Shown here: positions 1-9,878 of the stretch, piece after piece | Layout: each line of letters opens with the position of its first letter | Numbering within the stretch: the stretch's first letter is position 1 | Origin: Methanohalophilus profundi | GTDB lineage: Archaea > Halobacteriota > Methanosarcinia > Methanosarcinales > Methanosarcinaceae | Direction: 5' to 3' | Assembly (NCBI RefSeq): GCF_004137855.1 | Contig: NZ_QBKB01000002.1 | Span: forward strand, 442,770 to 485,714 | DNA: 42,945 nucleotides | Made by a program: the position numbers and the translations under genes | The notes under the pieces: model-generated | Told to the model about the DNA's origin: nothing | The model's database searches: none | Seen by the model: only the letters and a program-made list of their open reading frames with translations

Positions 1-147
1 CTGTAATTTCATTGCTGGAATTGGTTTACCTTTATCAAAAAGAACTTCGGAAGCATAGTTCATTCCATCAGAATATTTCTTCACAGTTTCCACTAAATCA
101 TTATCAGGATTAACCAATTTCAAGATAATTGTTTTAGTAAGAAACAT
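1..147 (-). CDS. tnpB: TnpB-type (IS200/IS605) protein, N-terminal fragment
   Basis: The 49 codons read leftward from the ATG at 147-145 and run off the window edge. They begin MFLTKTIILKLVNPDND and continue with a KKYSDGMNYASEV stretch, which resembles the N-terminus of archaeal TnpB proteins of IS605/IS1341-type elements (RNA-guided nucleases that accompany these transposons). No catalytic residue lies in the visible part, so activity cannot be judged. The omega-RNA and right end would lie outside the window. Family assignment rests on recalled N-terminal pattern only. Confidence 0.6.
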   Translation of the reverse strand, partial: MFLTKTIILKLVNPDNDLVETVKKYSDGMNYASEVLFDKGKPIPAMKLQ

Positions 148-207
148 ATACTACTATATTCACACGCAAACTATAAATGCTTTACTGTGAATTGTTGGAC
201 GCATTCC

Positions 208-229
208 TCCCCTACCTCACGGAAGGGGA
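208..229. repeat. Small hairpin upstream of tnpB, possible IS left-end structure
   Basis: TCCCCT (208-213) and AGGGGA (224-229) form a 6-bp stem with a 10-nt loop about 60 bp upstream of the tnpB start. IS200/IS605 elements carry subterminal hairpins recognised by TnpA, so this may be the element's left end. The exact boundary is not visible and no tnpA is present. The rest of 148-296 shows nothing coding. Confidence 0.35.
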
Positions 230-296
230 CTCCTGTTTTACGAGTTGAAAAGATGTCTGCAGTTGTTTATTAGAAGAGAGTCAATCAACCTGAGAT

Positions 297-680
297 TCAA
301 TAGTACATCACAAGATAGATGTGGACCCCCAGCAGATAAGAAAGGAACCATAATGCAGCTATGAGTTTCATTGCAATGAACCGATTGAGAATATCCTTAA
401 CCCTGCCCACAAAAAGTAATTCTACGTAAAGGCCCAAAAGAAGGACAAAAAGGCCCAATCCATGATGGAAAAGCAGTTCAATATTGAAAAACGTGTTAAA
501 ATAATAAGTAGATCTTACACCAGACATAGCAGGGTACATAAAAAATATTGTCGACAAAAGCTGTGCAAACAAAGCAAACCCCATTATGCGACAATGGAGT
601 TTAGTTTTATTATTACGAACAAGATATATTGAAACAAGTATAATAATGATCAGAATTGTTTGAATGATAAGGTTCAACAT
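297..680 (-). CDS. Four-helix integral membrane protein, possibly DUF420-like
   Basis: A 127-residue, strongly hydrophobic protein with about four membrane spans (near residues 3-21, 32-50, 68-90 and 103-124). Histidines sit at the membrane edges (HCRIMGF near residue 29, an FHHG pair near 72, LGVH near 118). This size and His placement recall DUF420/YozB-type membrane proteins, but the match is not certain and the function is unknown. A GGGGGT purine-rich site precedes the ATG at 680. It is transcribed divergently from dut, with which it shares a 95-bp promoter region. Confidence 0.7.
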   Translation of the reverse strand: MLNLIIQTILIIIILVSIYLVRNNKTKLHCRIMGFALFAQLLSTIFFMYPAMSGVRSTYYFNTFFNIELLFHHGLGLFVLLLGLYVELLFVGRVKDILNRFIAMKLIAALWFLSYLLGVHIYLVMYY

Positions 681-725
681 AAAATACCCCCGTCCAAAGT
701 ATCTTACTGAATATTGGGACAGAAT

Positions 726-735
726 GATATAAAAA
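726..735 (+). promoter_or_regulatory. TATA-like box for dut
   Basis: GATATAAAAA lies 40 nt before the dut ATG. Transcription would start near 755, leaving a short leader that contains the AGAGGT ribosome site. Confidence 0.4.
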
Positions 736-775
736 CTGCCTTACAATAGAAATACAAAAAAGAGGTTTATAACAC

Positions 776-1294
776 ATGACAATGCTATCAAAAAACGAAC
801 TTAACAAACTCCTGGAGAGGGAGCAGCCTCTTGTCGAAGGGTTTGTGGATGAAGAACTTCAGGTGCAACCCAATGGAATCGAACTTACACTTGAGAGTGT
901 GCACATACTAAATGGAAAGGGTACCATCGATTTTGATAATTCAAAAAGGCAAATTCCTGAAAGTATACCTCTTGATTTTTATGAGGAATGGATTGATCTT
1001 GAAAAGGGCATATACAAAATTATCTTCAATGAAATCGTTAATATTCCCAAAAATATTGCAGCACTCGCAACACCAAGGTCAAGCCTGATACGTGCCGGAG
1101 CGACTCTGGAAACTGCTGTATGGGATGCCGGATACCGGGGCAGAAGTGAATGTTTACTTGTTGTGTATAACCCTAATGGCCTGAAACTGCAAAAAAACGC
1201 GCGTCTTATACAACTTGTATTTTATACTCTGCACACAGAAGTGGCTGAAGGATACAATGGTAAATACCAGAATGAGAATACCTGCTTACAATAA
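776..1294 (+). CDS. dut: dUTPase / dCTP-deaminase family protein
   Basis: A 172-residue member of the trimeric dCTP deaminase/dUTPase superfamily, which hydrolyses dUTP to dUMP and keeps uracil out of DNA. The family signature is the [10 protein letters not shown] segment (near residues 99-108, phosphate binding) followed by WDAGYRGR (about 115-122) and a QLVF strand. Archaeal relatives split into deaminases, bifunctional enzymes and pure dUTPases; the sequence resembles the Methanosarcina-type dUTPase, but I cannot exclude deaminase activity. AGAGGT at about 760-765 lies 9-10 nt before the ATG at 776; a second in-frame ATG at 782 is also possible. The next gene follows after 44 bp. Confidence 0.8.
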   Translation: MTMLSKNELNKLLEREQPLVEGFVDEELQVQPNGIELTLESVHILNGKGTIDFDNSKRQIPESIPLDFYEEWIDLEKGIYKIIFNEIVNIPKNIAALATPRSSLIRAGATLETAVWDAGYRGRSECLLVVYNPNGLKLQKNARLIQLVFYTLHTEVAEGYNGKYQNENTCLQ

Positions 1295-1338
1295 TTTTTT
1301 ATAAAAACACATGTACAAATATGTACAGGAGAGTACAC

Positions 1339-2130
1339 ATGAGTGAAATTGGCAAATCCGTAAGGATCGAACGCATATTTGATCGTAATACACAAAACGC
1401 AATAATAATACCAATGGACCACGGAGTCGGGGCCGGGCCTCTAAGAGGACTGACAGATATGCCTACTACTGTAAATAAAGTCGCTGAAGGTGGTGCAAAC
1501 GCAGTATTGGGGCACATGGGTCTTCCCAAATACGGCCACAGAGGATATGGAAAGGACGTGGGATTGATAATCCATCTTTCCGGTTCAACATCCCTTGGCC
1601 CTGACCCAAATCACAAGGTACTGGTTACCACCATTGAAGAAGCAATAAAAGTGGGCGCTGATGCAGTATCAGTCCACATAAATATAGGTGCAGATGATGA
1701 AGCAAAGATGTTGCAGGACCTTGGGAGAATTGCAAAGGGCTGTGATGAGTGGGGAATTCCACTTCTGGCAATGATGTATCCCAGAGGACCCCGCGTAGCA
1801 TCAGAACATGATGCAGAGTATGTGAAACATGCTGCAAGAGTTGGTGCCGAGCTGGGGGCAGATATCGTAAAAACAAATTATACAGGAGATATTGATTCAT
1901 TCAAAGAAGTCGTGGAAGGCTGCCCGGTACCTGTTGTTATAGCAGGCGGCCCCCAGATGGAAACAGAAGAAGACCTCCTGCAGATGATACATGATTCACT
2001 GGAGGCAGGCGGCAAAGGTGTTGCAATCGGCAGAAATGTATTCCAGTCCGAAGACCCGGTTGTTACCGTATCTAAAATATCCCGCATTGTACATGGAGGA
2101 GAATCTGTAGAAGAAGTCCTCAATAGATAA
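1339..2130 (+). CDS. aroA': 2-amino-3,7-dideoxy-D-threo-hept-6-ulosonate synthase (AroA'/class I aldolase family)
   Basis: A 263-residue archaeal class I aldolase-family protein. The best fit is ADH synthase, which makes the first precursor of the alternative methanogen shikimate pathway from L-aspartate semialdehyde and a 6-deoxy-5-ketofructose phosphate. Visible hallmarks are PMDHG near residue 26 (Asp general acid), MMYPRG near 146 (Tyr) and [11 protein letters not shown] near 178 (Schiff-base Lys). The C-terminus has the IAGGP and [10 protein letters not shown] phosphate-binding loops. The open frame extends to an ATG at 1321, but AGGAG at 1328-1332 favours the ATG at 1339. The partner 3-dehydroquinate synthase II is not adjacent. 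A true fructose-bisphosphate aldolase is the main alternative. Confidence 0.8.
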   Translation: MSEIGKSVRIERIFDRNTQNAIIIPMDHGVGAGPLRGLTDMPTTVNKVAEGGANAVLGHMGLPKYGHRGYGKDVGLIIHLSGSTSLGPDPNHKVLVTTIEEAIKVGADAVSVHINIGADDEAKMLQDLGRIAKGCDEWGIPLLAMMYPRGPRVASEHDAEYVKHAARVGAELGADIVKTNYTGDIDSFKEVVEGCPVPVVIAGGPQMETEEDLLQMIHDSLEAGGKGVAIGRNVFQSEDPVVTVSKISRIVHGGESVEEVLNR

Positions 2131-2205
2131 AATTTGAAAAGAAGAGAGCAAGACCATGTAAGTGGTATGGCCAAATGAAGATATGTTAGGTGGTGGTGGT
2201 ACGAT

Positions 2206-2280
2206 ATGAAAATGGCCTTGCCTAATTATAGTGTATATACAGTTCCCTATAAATACTTTTTGATAATATCATCATTATGA
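2206..2280 (+). CDS. Possible 24-residue leader peptide
   Basis: ATG at 2206 opens a 24-codon frame (MKMALPNYSVYTVPYKYF then LIISSL), ending at TGA 2278-2280. It is preceded by a repeated GGTGGT purine-rich tract at 2188-2200, good for ribosome binding. A TATA-like box overlaps its end and nothing else supports it, so it may be chance. Confidence 0.2.
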   Translation: MKMALPNYSVYTVPYKYFLIISSL

Positions 2281-2294
2281 TGAGAAATTGTAAG

Positions 2295-2304
2295 CTATAT
2301 ATAC
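2295..2304 (+). promoter_or_regulatory. TATA-like box upstream of glyS
   Basis: CTATATATAC is a strong archaeal box-A match. A start near 2328 would give a leader of about 160 nt containing the 2352-2384 inverted repeat. Confidence 0.35.
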
Positions 2305-2351
2305 AAATAGATATGATCTGAAAATATTGACAGATCACACATTCCCAATAA

Positions 2352-2384
2352 ATGAACAAATGTTATTGGATTTTAATTGTTCAT
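2352..2384. repeat. Inverted repeat in the glyS leader
   Basis: ATGAACAA (2352-2359) and TTGTTCAT (2377-2384) are perfect 8-bp arms separated by 17 nt. They could be a dimeric regulator operator or an RNA hairpin in the leader. No known archaeal element is recognised. Confidence 0.4.
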
Positions 2385-2489
2385 AATTATAGTGCAATTT
2401 TGAAATAGTTCGATAGAATTAAATGTCATGGAAATATGGAGAATGAGATCACTTTCATAGATATTATACCATTTATCGAGGATTAAATT

Positions 2490-4240
2490 ATGGATAAATA
2501 TGAGCAGGTTATCGAACTGGCAAAAAGACGCGGATTCCTGTGGAACTCTTTTGAATTATATGGAGGTACTGCCGGATTCTATGACTACGGACCCCTGGGA
2601 AGTACCCTGAAACGCAGAATAGAAAACATTTGGAGACAATTCTATGTTGTCCGGGAAGGCTTCATGGAAATCGAAACTCCTACCATCGGCATTGAGGACA
2701 TTTTCGTAGCTTCCGGTCACGTAGGTGGTTTCTCCGACCCCTGTGTGAGTGTGAACAATGCAAAGAGGCATTCCGGGCAGACCACCTGATTGAAGACTAT
2801 GTAGCGGTTGCTGATGCATTGAGTAACGAAGAAGTAGATGAGATGATCAGCAAATATGATATTTGCTGCCCGGAATGTGAGGGGAAACTCGGAAAGGCCA
2901 GAGAGTTTAACCTGATGTTTGAGACAAGCATAGGACCCGGTAATGGCAGACCCGGATACCTGCGTCCGGAAACCGCCCAGGGAATCTTCATTGATTTCCA
3001 GAGGCTGGCGCGTTATTACAGGGAAAAACTGCCTTTCGGCGTAACCCAGATCGGTAAGTCATATCGTAATGAGATCTCCCCGCGACAGGGTGTCATCAGA
3101 CTCAGGGAATTTACCCAGGCTGAAGCTGAAATATTCACCCATCCGGAAGAAAAAACACACCCCGAAATTACTGCAGTGGAGAATGACCTGATAATACTTT
3201 ATTCCGATAAAGCCCAGGAAAGAGGAGAACTGGAAGAAATGACAATTCGGGAAGCAATCGACAACAAAATCATTGCCCACGAATTCCTTGCCTATCATAT
3301 TGCCCTTACCAATCGCTTCCTCAAACGTATTGGTATTTCTCCTGACAAACTGAGATTCCGCCAGCATAAGAAGGATGAAATGGCACACTATGCAATCGAT
3401 TGCTGGGATGCCGAAATCAAAACGGTTCGTTTTGGATGGATAGAAACAGTGGGTATTGCTGATCGGACCGACTATGATCTGATTGCCCATACAAAAATGA
3501 GCAAAAACGAGCTGGCTGTCTATATTGAATATGATAAACCTAAAATGGTGAAAAAATTTGCTGTAAAACCAGATATGGGAAAACTAGGCCCCCTATTCAG
3601 GAAAAAAGCAAAGGATGTTGCAGAAGCCCTCAAGCAACTCGGGCCTGAAGAACTTGAAAAAGATGGCGATATAAAAGTAGTAGTCAACGGCGAAGAAGTT
3701 TCAGTACCAAAAGATGTTGTTTCAGCTGAGGAAGTGGAAGAGAAAATAAGCGGGGAAACTGTGGTACCCCATGTAATAGAACCGTCCTATGGAATCGACA
3801 GGATATTCTACACATTACTGGAACATGCTTATGAAGCTGAAATGGCCCCTACAGCTGAGGAAGAAAAGGAAGAAGAGCGTATTCTTCTCAAATTCAAAAG
3901 CGAAATCGCCCCCATCCAGGTAGCAGTCCTGCCACTTATGAAAAACAGTGATGAACTGGTCAGTAAAGCCAGGCAGATCGTAAGCAACCTCAAGGACATG
4001 GGATTGATGGTAGCTTATGATGATTCGGGAACAATCGGAAGAAGATACCGCAGGAATGACGAAATCGGCACTCCATATTCGGTAACTATCGACTACGACA
4101 CCCTTGAAGATAATACCGTTACAATTCGTGAGAGAGATACCATGAAGCAGGTGCGCACCCCTGTAAGCGATCTTGAAGAAAACCTGGAAAAATTAATCAG
4201 TGGAAATATGGTGTTTGAGGAGGCCGGAAGCCCCCTCTAA
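2490..4240 (+). CDS. glyS: Glycyl-tRNA synthetase (one frameshift in sequence)
   Basis: Class II glycyl-tRNA synthetase of the archaeal/eukaryal dimeric type; it charges tRNA-Gly in the cytoplasm. Visible features are the N-terminal FELYGGTAGFYDYGPLG segment, a zinc-type CPEC pair, PGYLRPETAQGIF, the motif 2 region SYRNEISPRQG, motif 3-like EPSYGIDRIFY and a C-terminal anticodon-binding domain (APIQVAVLPL to the end). The frame breaks in the CCCC run at 2738-2741. Adding one C restores SDP-L-CECEQCKEAFRADHL and a continuous 583-residue protein, the family's usual length. A GAGG site precedes the ATG at 2490. Because the enzyme is essential, a consensus error is more likely than a real mutation. 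Confidence 0.9.
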
Positions 4241-4316
4241 TACTTTCAATCCGCTTTGCTAAGCTATTAATAAAAATTGTTTGTTATTTCCCCTTTAAAG
4301 ATAAGTAAAGGGTAAT

Positions 4317-6579
4317 ATGGTAAAGTACATACAACATCCCCTGATTAAACCCGATTCTGTCGAACAACGTCTCTACCAGCTTGACCTGGCAGGCAAAGCA
4401 CTATCTTCCTCTACACTGGTAGTCCTTCCCACAGGACTGGGCAAAACAATAGTAGCTCTGCTTGTCATGGCGTCAAGACTGGAGGCTACGGGAAAAAAGG
4501 TGGTAATGTTATCACCCACAAAACCACTGGTCGAACAACACGCAGCTTTTTTTAGCCAGATGTTAAATTTGGAACCTGAAGAAGTGATGACATTTACGGG
4601 AAATCTTCCTCCTGCAAAGAGGGAAAATATGTGGGAAAAGGGCAGGGTAATAGTATCCACGCCCCAGGTTATCGAGAATGACCTGCTCACAAAAAGGATC
4701 AGTCTTCGGGATGTGGCCCACATAACATTCGATGAAGCACACCGTGCTGTTGGAAACTATTCATATACCTACATTGCAGAGGAATACTTCAACCAGGCAA
4801 AAGAACCCCTGTGCCTGGCAATTACCGCAAGCCCGGGAAACTCAGATGAAAAGATAGCAGAGGTCTGCGAAAGTCTGCATATCGAAAAAGTGGCAGTCAA
4901 AACAGAAGACGATTCTGATGTTGCCCCTTATATCCACCATAAGCAAGTCGAATGGGTTCACTTAAAATTGCCCGATGAAATGCAAAGGCTCAAGGATTTA
5001 CTCGATAAAGTCCTGGAAGACAGGATCCAAAAACTGGATGAACTGGGATACAGACTGCCTTACGGGAAAAAAACCTCAAAAAAGGAACTACTGGGACTCC
5101 AGAGAAAAATGCAGGGCCAACTCAGAAGTGGAAACCCTGATCCTTCTGTATACAGTTCCATATCCCTCATGGCAGAAATCCTCAAAGCAGGCCATGCAAT
5201 AGAAGTCATTGAAACCCAAGGAGTAGGGGCTCTTGCCAAGTATGTGGACCGCCTGGAGAGGGAAGCCTGTACAAAGGGAGCGAGTAAAGCTTCTAAAAGA
5301 CTCATGGAAGACCTGTTCATGAGGCAATTATCCCACGTCTTAAAGAGTGCGGTGCAGAGCATCCCAAACTTGAGACCGTGTGTAACATTGTAAAAGAAGA
5401 ATTAATCTCCAATCCGGATTCAAGAGTTATCGTTTTTACCAATTTCAGGGATACAGCAGAAATGGTAACAGATGCACTATCGGAGATTGAAGATATAAAT
5501 CCAGTGAAATTCGTAGGCCAGAGTTCAAAATACAAAGACAAAGGCCTGACCCAGAAACAACAGGTCGAAATTATCGATCATTTCAAACAGGGAAACTTCA
5601 ATGTACTTGTTGCAACTTCCGTTGCTGAAGAGGGACTGGATATACCTGCAACAGACCTGGTTGTTTTTATGAACCAATCCCTTCGGAAATACGCAGTATC
5701 CAGAGAAAGGGGAGAACCGGCCGCAAACATGCCGGCAGGGTTGTAGTTCTGGTAACAAAGGGAACCCGGGACGAAGGCTACTACTGGAGCAGTGCAAACC
5801 GGGAAAAGAAGATGCAGGGAAATATCAGACAACTCCAGGAAACACTGTCCACAGAAGAACAAGATAATCCTTTCATTAAAGAAAAGCAGCGCAGTCTTGA
5901 AGATTTCGACAACAGTGCAGAACCTGCAGATGACACCGGGCCGGAAGTCGTGGCGGACCAAAGAGAGATACGCAGTACTGTAACACGCAATCTACAAAAA
6001 GCAGGTGCAGCCCTTAGTGTAAAAACCCTCGAAGTGGGAGATTACGTTGTCAGTGAGAATGTCGCTATTGAGAGAAAGGAAACCGTGGATTTCGTGAATT
6101 CACTTATTGAGGGGAAGCTCTTCGAGCAGATTTCAAACCTGACACGTACTTATGAAAAAACCATCCTGATTATCGAAGGAGAAGGACTATTCAATGCCCG
6201 TCGTATCAATCCATCTTCCATATACGGTGCAATGTTATCAATATCAATGGATTTTGAAACAACTATTCTCCATACCAGAGATGCAGAAGAAACAGCAGCT
6301 CTCATACTCCAGATAGCTAAAAGACAGCAGGGTAAGGATAAAAAACCTATCAATCCTCACGGGAAAAAAGCTGCTCCAATCCTTTCAAAGCAGCAGGAAT
6401 ATATTGTATCCGCAATTCCCCGGCTTGGACCACAGGCAGCACGCAACCTGCTTGAACATTTCGGGTCTGTTGAGGCTGTAATGAAGGCTTGTGAAGAAGA
6501 GCTCAGGGAAGTGAAACTCATTGGTCCTAAAACCGCTGCACGTATAAGGGAAGTGGTTTGTAGCGAATATAAAGGATAA
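4317..6579 (+). CDS. hef: Hef helicase-nuclease (two frameshifts in sequence)
   Basis: Archaeal Hef, the FANCM/XPF-related protein that unwinds and cuts stalled replication forks. Order: SF2 helicase with Walker A PTGLGKT (near residue 38), DEAH box (about 139) and helicase C-terminal part (ATSVAEEGLDIPATD), then an XPF-type nuclease (GDYVVSENVAIERKETVDF) and C-terminal helix-hairpin-helix repeats (AIPRLGPQAARNLLEHFG). Two single-base losses break the frame: in AAA at 5342-5344 and in TTTTT at 5664-5668. Restoring one A and one T gives YEPIPSEIRSIQRKGRTGR and a single 754-residue protein. A GGGTAAT site lies just before the ATG. Confidence 0.9.
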
Positions 6580-6581
6580 GA

Positions 6582-7073
6582 TCAGGAATTGTGCCTTATC
6601 CTCTCCAGAATATTCATTCCCCTCTCGATAAGGTCAAAAGCGTCTTCTACACGCCGGGGGTCTGATTCTGATTGAATGTTTTTTGCTATTTCCACAAGTT
6701 TGGATTCAATCAATTGCTCAAGGGGACTTGACCCCTTCCTTTCAGCGTGCAATGCATCAGATACTGGTTCCTGAAGGTTAGTGTGCGGTTGCTCCGAAGC
6801 AACTGTTGGTTTACTTTCAACAGGCCCTGTTTCAAACTCTTCTTTTTTGCCGGTGGATACTTCTGTTTCAACAGAAGGAATAGTTTCCTCTATCTTTTCA
6901 TCCTGGGCCTCTTCCCCCTCTTCTGCAACGTTACATAGGGGACATAGGACCTGACCCTGATAACGGAATAAAGGAGAGCCACAAGTATCACAATGTTGTG
7001 CAAGCATTGTGCCACCAAGCTCAAGCAATTTGGAAATTCTTCTTACTTTAGCATCGTCATCATTTCTTCCCAT
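6582..7073 (-). CDS. Sjogren's syndrome/scleroderma autoantigen 1-family zinc-ribbon protein
   Basis: A protein of about 163 residues. The N-terminus resembles the archaeal SSSCA1/p27 family: a helical KVRRISKLLELGGTML stretch, then a zinc ribbon CDTCGSPLF...VLCPLC. An acidic, low-complexity linker (about residues 50-105) leads to a C-terminal helix (SPLEQLIESKLVEIAKN). The biological role is unknown. A GTG at 7082 would add three residues; I prefer the ATG at 7073 because GTGAT lies upstream. It converges on hef, with two bases between the stop codons. Confidence 0.75.
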   Translation of the reverse strand: MGRNDDDAKVRRISKLLELGGTMLAQHCDTCGSPLFRYQGQVLCPLCNVAEEGEEAQDEKIEETIPSVETEVSTGKKEEFETGPVESKPTVASEQPHTNLQEPVSDALHAERKGSSPLEQLIESKLVEIAKNIQSESDPRRVEDAFDLIERGMNILERIRHNS

Positions 7074-7216
7074 TATTATCACATCACAACTAAAAGAATA
7101 ATATGTAACCGGAATACAACATTCAGTACAAAGAGGTAATAGTCCACCCAGGAATTTAAATCTGACTGAATAGAACCAACAACTTTCATAAGATAAGATT
7201 CCAGCAAACGGGTAAG

Positions 7217-7226
7217 TTTTTATATG
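7217..7226 (+). promoter_or_regulatory. TATA-like box for the UPF0147-translin-sepS gene run
   Basis: TTTTTATATG lies 68-77 nt before the UPF0147 start. A second AT-rich run (TTTTATATCC, 7261-7270) lies closer. Only one need be used. Confidence 0.4.
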
Positions 7227-7293
7227 AGATTATTAGTTAGACATACAGAACTAACCCTTATTTTATATCCCTAATTAACTCAAGGTGATGAAA

Positions 7294-7566
7294 ATGCTGT
7301 CTGTTAATACTAAAGATGTTATAGAGCAATGCACACAGGTACTGGAGCACATAGCAAACGATAATTCAGTCCCAAGAAATATCAGGCGCTCCGCAACCGA
7401 AGTCGTGGAAAAGTTAAACGATGACAGTGAAGCCCTTTTCCTGAGAGCTTCTTCAAGCATATCCATTCTTGAAGACATCAGCAATGACCCCAACATTCCC
7501 CTTCATACCCGTACATTAATCTGGAATGTAGCAAGTCAGCTTGAAACAATACCTGTGGATGAATAA
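7294..7566 (+). CDS. UPF0147 family protein
   Basis: A 90-residue, all-helical acidic protein of the archaeal UPF0147 family, recognised from [18 protein letters not shown] and the closing [21 protein letters not shown]. The function is not known. Start chosen at the ATG at 7294 because AAGGTGAT lies 4-5 nt before it; in-frame GTG 7285 and ATG 7288 lie inside that site. It heads a plus-strand run of five genes with translin 45 bp downstream. Confidence 0.8.
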   Translation: MLSVNTKDVIEQCTQVLEHIANDNSVPRNIRRSATEVVEKLNDDSEALFLRASSSISILEDISNDPNIPLHTRTLIWNVASQLETIPVDE

Positions 7567-7611
7567 TTCATCAGGTATCTTTTTTTAATATCTAGATAAT
7601 TCCCAGGAAAC

Positions 7612-8247
7612 ATGGATTCTATTACCGACATCCTTATTGGAAATTTTGAAGAAAAGGATGCTGCGCGGGAAAAAGGTCTGGCCCTATCACGTAAAATTGT
7701 AAGAGCGTGCCGCACAACTACTATCGCCATTCATCGCAAAGACAGGGATACTGTCGAAAAGAATCTCCTGACTGCCCATAATTATCTCCGGGAAATGAAT
7801 GAAACCCTGGGTAAATACCCTGAAATCTATTACAAAGGACCTGTGGGACAGGCACAGCAGGAATATGCGGAATGCATTATCACCTATTCTTTACTATGTG
7901 AAAATAAGACACTTGAAGAACTGCCAACTCCTCAACAGATGGAAGTAGAAGATTCAGCCTATCTTAATGGCCTAGCAGAGGCAGGCGGGGAATTGAGAAG
8001 GCATGTACTCGATCTGATAAGAGAAGACAAAGTGGCAGAAGGGGAAAAATATTTACAGATAATGGATAACATTTATTCACTTTTGATCATGTTTGATTAC
8101 CCCGACGTAATTACCGCAAACCTCAGGCGGCACACGGATGTACTCAGGTCCCTGAATGAAAAGACCAGAGGAGATCTGACACATGCATTACAGCAATATA
8201 AATTCCAGAAATTAATGACAAATTCTCAGGAAATAAAGCAAATTTAA
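7612..8247 (+). CDS. Archaeal translin-family protein
   Basis: A 211-residue, all-helical protein related to translin, the nucleic-acid-binding component of the C3PO ribonuclease complex in eukaryotes. Supporting segments are EKGLALSRKIVRACRTTTIAIHR near the start and RGDLTHALQQYKF near the end, both typical of archaeal translins. The archaeal role is unclear, possibly RNA or tRNA fragment processing. It sits 12 bp before sepS, so co-transcription is likely. The start ATG at 7612 follows an AGGAAAC purine stretch. Confidence 0.75.
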   Translation: MDSITDILIGNFEEKDAAREKGLALSRKIVRACRTTTIAIHRKDRDTVEKNLLTAHNYLREMNETLGKYPEIYYKGPVGQAQQEYAECIITYSLLCENKTLEELPTPQQMEVEDSAYLNGLAEAGGELRRHVLDLIREDKVAEGEKYLQIMDNIYSLLIMFDYPDVITANLRRHTDVLRSLNEKTRGDLTHALQQYKFQKLMTNSQEIKQI

Positions 8248-8259
8248 AAGGGAACTCAT

Positions 8260-9878
8260 ATGAAATTCGATCCTGATAAAATAAGAGAAGATGCCAGCGA
8301 AGATTTTGACAGGGCCTGGAACGATAGCGCAAAGTATGTCAAAAAGCCCCTGTTCAATGAACGCTATCCTATAACATCACTCAACTATGGTAAACCCCAT
8401 CCTGTTTATGATACTATTGCAAAACTCAGGGAAGCCTATCTCCGCATGGGTTTTGAGGAAATGATGAATCCCATCATTGTTGATGAACAGGAAGTACACA
8501 AACAATTCGGCCATGAAGCACTGGCCGTACTTGACAGATGTTTCTATCTGGCAGGACTTCCCCGACCAAATGCCGGCATATCCGATGAGCGTATATCTAA
8601 AATAAAAGAAATGCTGGGAGATCTTTCCACAGAAGATATTGATATAATACGAAAGGTCCTGCACGCCTATAAGAAAGGAGAGATCGAAGGCGATGATCTT
8701 GTCCCCGAAATGGCCGCAAAGCTGGACGTGTCAGATTCCCTCATAGTTGAAGTCATAGATCAGGTATTCCCGGAATTTAAAGAACTGACACCCAAAGCAG
8801 GCAAACGTACCCTGCGCAGTCATATGACCTCCGGCTGGTTTATCAGTCTCTCAGAGATTCTCAAACGCCGTGAACCCCCATTCAATTTGTTCTCCATCGA
8901 CAGGTGCTTCCGCAGGGAACAACAGGAAGATGCTGCCAGACTTATGACCTACTATTCAGCATCCTGTGTTATCATGGACGAGGATGTGACTGTAGATCAC
9001 GGAAAAGCTGTTGCCCAGGCCCTGCTATCACAGTTTGGTTTTGAGAAATTCCAGTTCAGGCCTGATGAAAAACGCAGTAAATATTACAGTCCTGATACCC
9101 AGATAGAGGTATTTGCATACCATCCAAAACTTGTAGATTCCAATACCAAATATTCGGATGGATGGGTAGAAATTGCTACTTTTGGAATATATTCCCCGAT
9201 ACCTCTTTCAAAATATGATATTCCCTACCCTGTGATGAATCTGGGCCTTGGGGTTGAAAGGCTTGCCATGATCATCCATGAGGCCACTGACCTGCGAGGC
9301 ATGAGCTATCCACAGATGGAATTGTACTCTGAATGGGAGATATCCGACAGCGAACTTGCCAGGCATGTCGAAATTGACATGATACCCGAAACACCTCAGG
9401 GGAGGGAAATATTCGAAGCCATTGTTGAGCAGTGTGAGGCCCATGCATCCGAACACAGCCCCTGCGAGTCCCTGCATGGGAAGGAGAAATTGAAGGGCAC
9501 AATGTAAAGGTTTCAGTCATTGAACCCGAAGAAGACACTAAACTCTGTGGCCCGGCTGCTTTTAATGAGATTGTAATTTACAATAACGACATCTTGGGAT
9601 TGCCAAATAATAAAAAATGGAAAAAAGCATTTTCCAACCATTCAGCAAGGACCGGTGTCAGGTTTATTGAAGCACTGGCGGCAAAGGCAGCAAGCGAGGT
9701 CGAAGATGCTGTTGCAAAAGACGATACTGAAATTGAAACACGTGCACGAATAATAAAGACACCTGCAGAAATCAACATTAAACTATCCCCCCTTGCCCAG
9801 CGTTATGTGACCGGCAAAAACAAGAAAATAGACATAAGGGGACCTGTGTTTACCACGATAAAGACAGAAATTTCATGA
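8260..9878 (+). CDS. sepS: O-phosphoseryl-tRNA(Cys) synthetase (one frameshift in sequence)
   Basis: SepRS, a class II synthetase that attaches O-phosphoserine to tRNA-Cys; SepCysS then converts it to Cys-tRNA. This is the tRNA-dependent cysteine route of methanogens. Visible features include the MNPIIVDEQEVHKQFG segment, TSGWFISLSEIL, the motif 2 region FSIDRCFRREQQEDAARL and the motif 3-like GLGVERLAMI. The frame breaks near 9470-9475 (a CCC run). One added base gives AWEGEIEGHNVKVSVIEPEEDTKLCG and a 539-residue protein, as expected for the family. Its stop overlaps the next gene's ATG. The substrate tRNA-Cys gene lies in the rRNA operon of this window. Confidence 0.92.

Larger units (their letters stand above)
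2131..2489 (+). other. 359-bp AT-rich leader/promoter region before glyS
   Basis: This non-coding stretch holds two TATA-like boxes (CTATAAATAC about 2247-2256 and CTATATATAC 2295-2304) and a TCATCAT-T-ATGATGA inverted repeat at 2269-2283. A longer inverted repeat lies at 2352-2384. One peptide-sized ORF with a purine-rich lead-in occurs at 2206-2280. No RNA gene is recognised. Confidence 0.5.

Noticed and set aside
2737-2742. Programmed frameshifting in glyS
   Set aside because: A CCCC run with an ordinary context, and many similar breaks elsewhere in the window, point to sequencing error instead of recoding.
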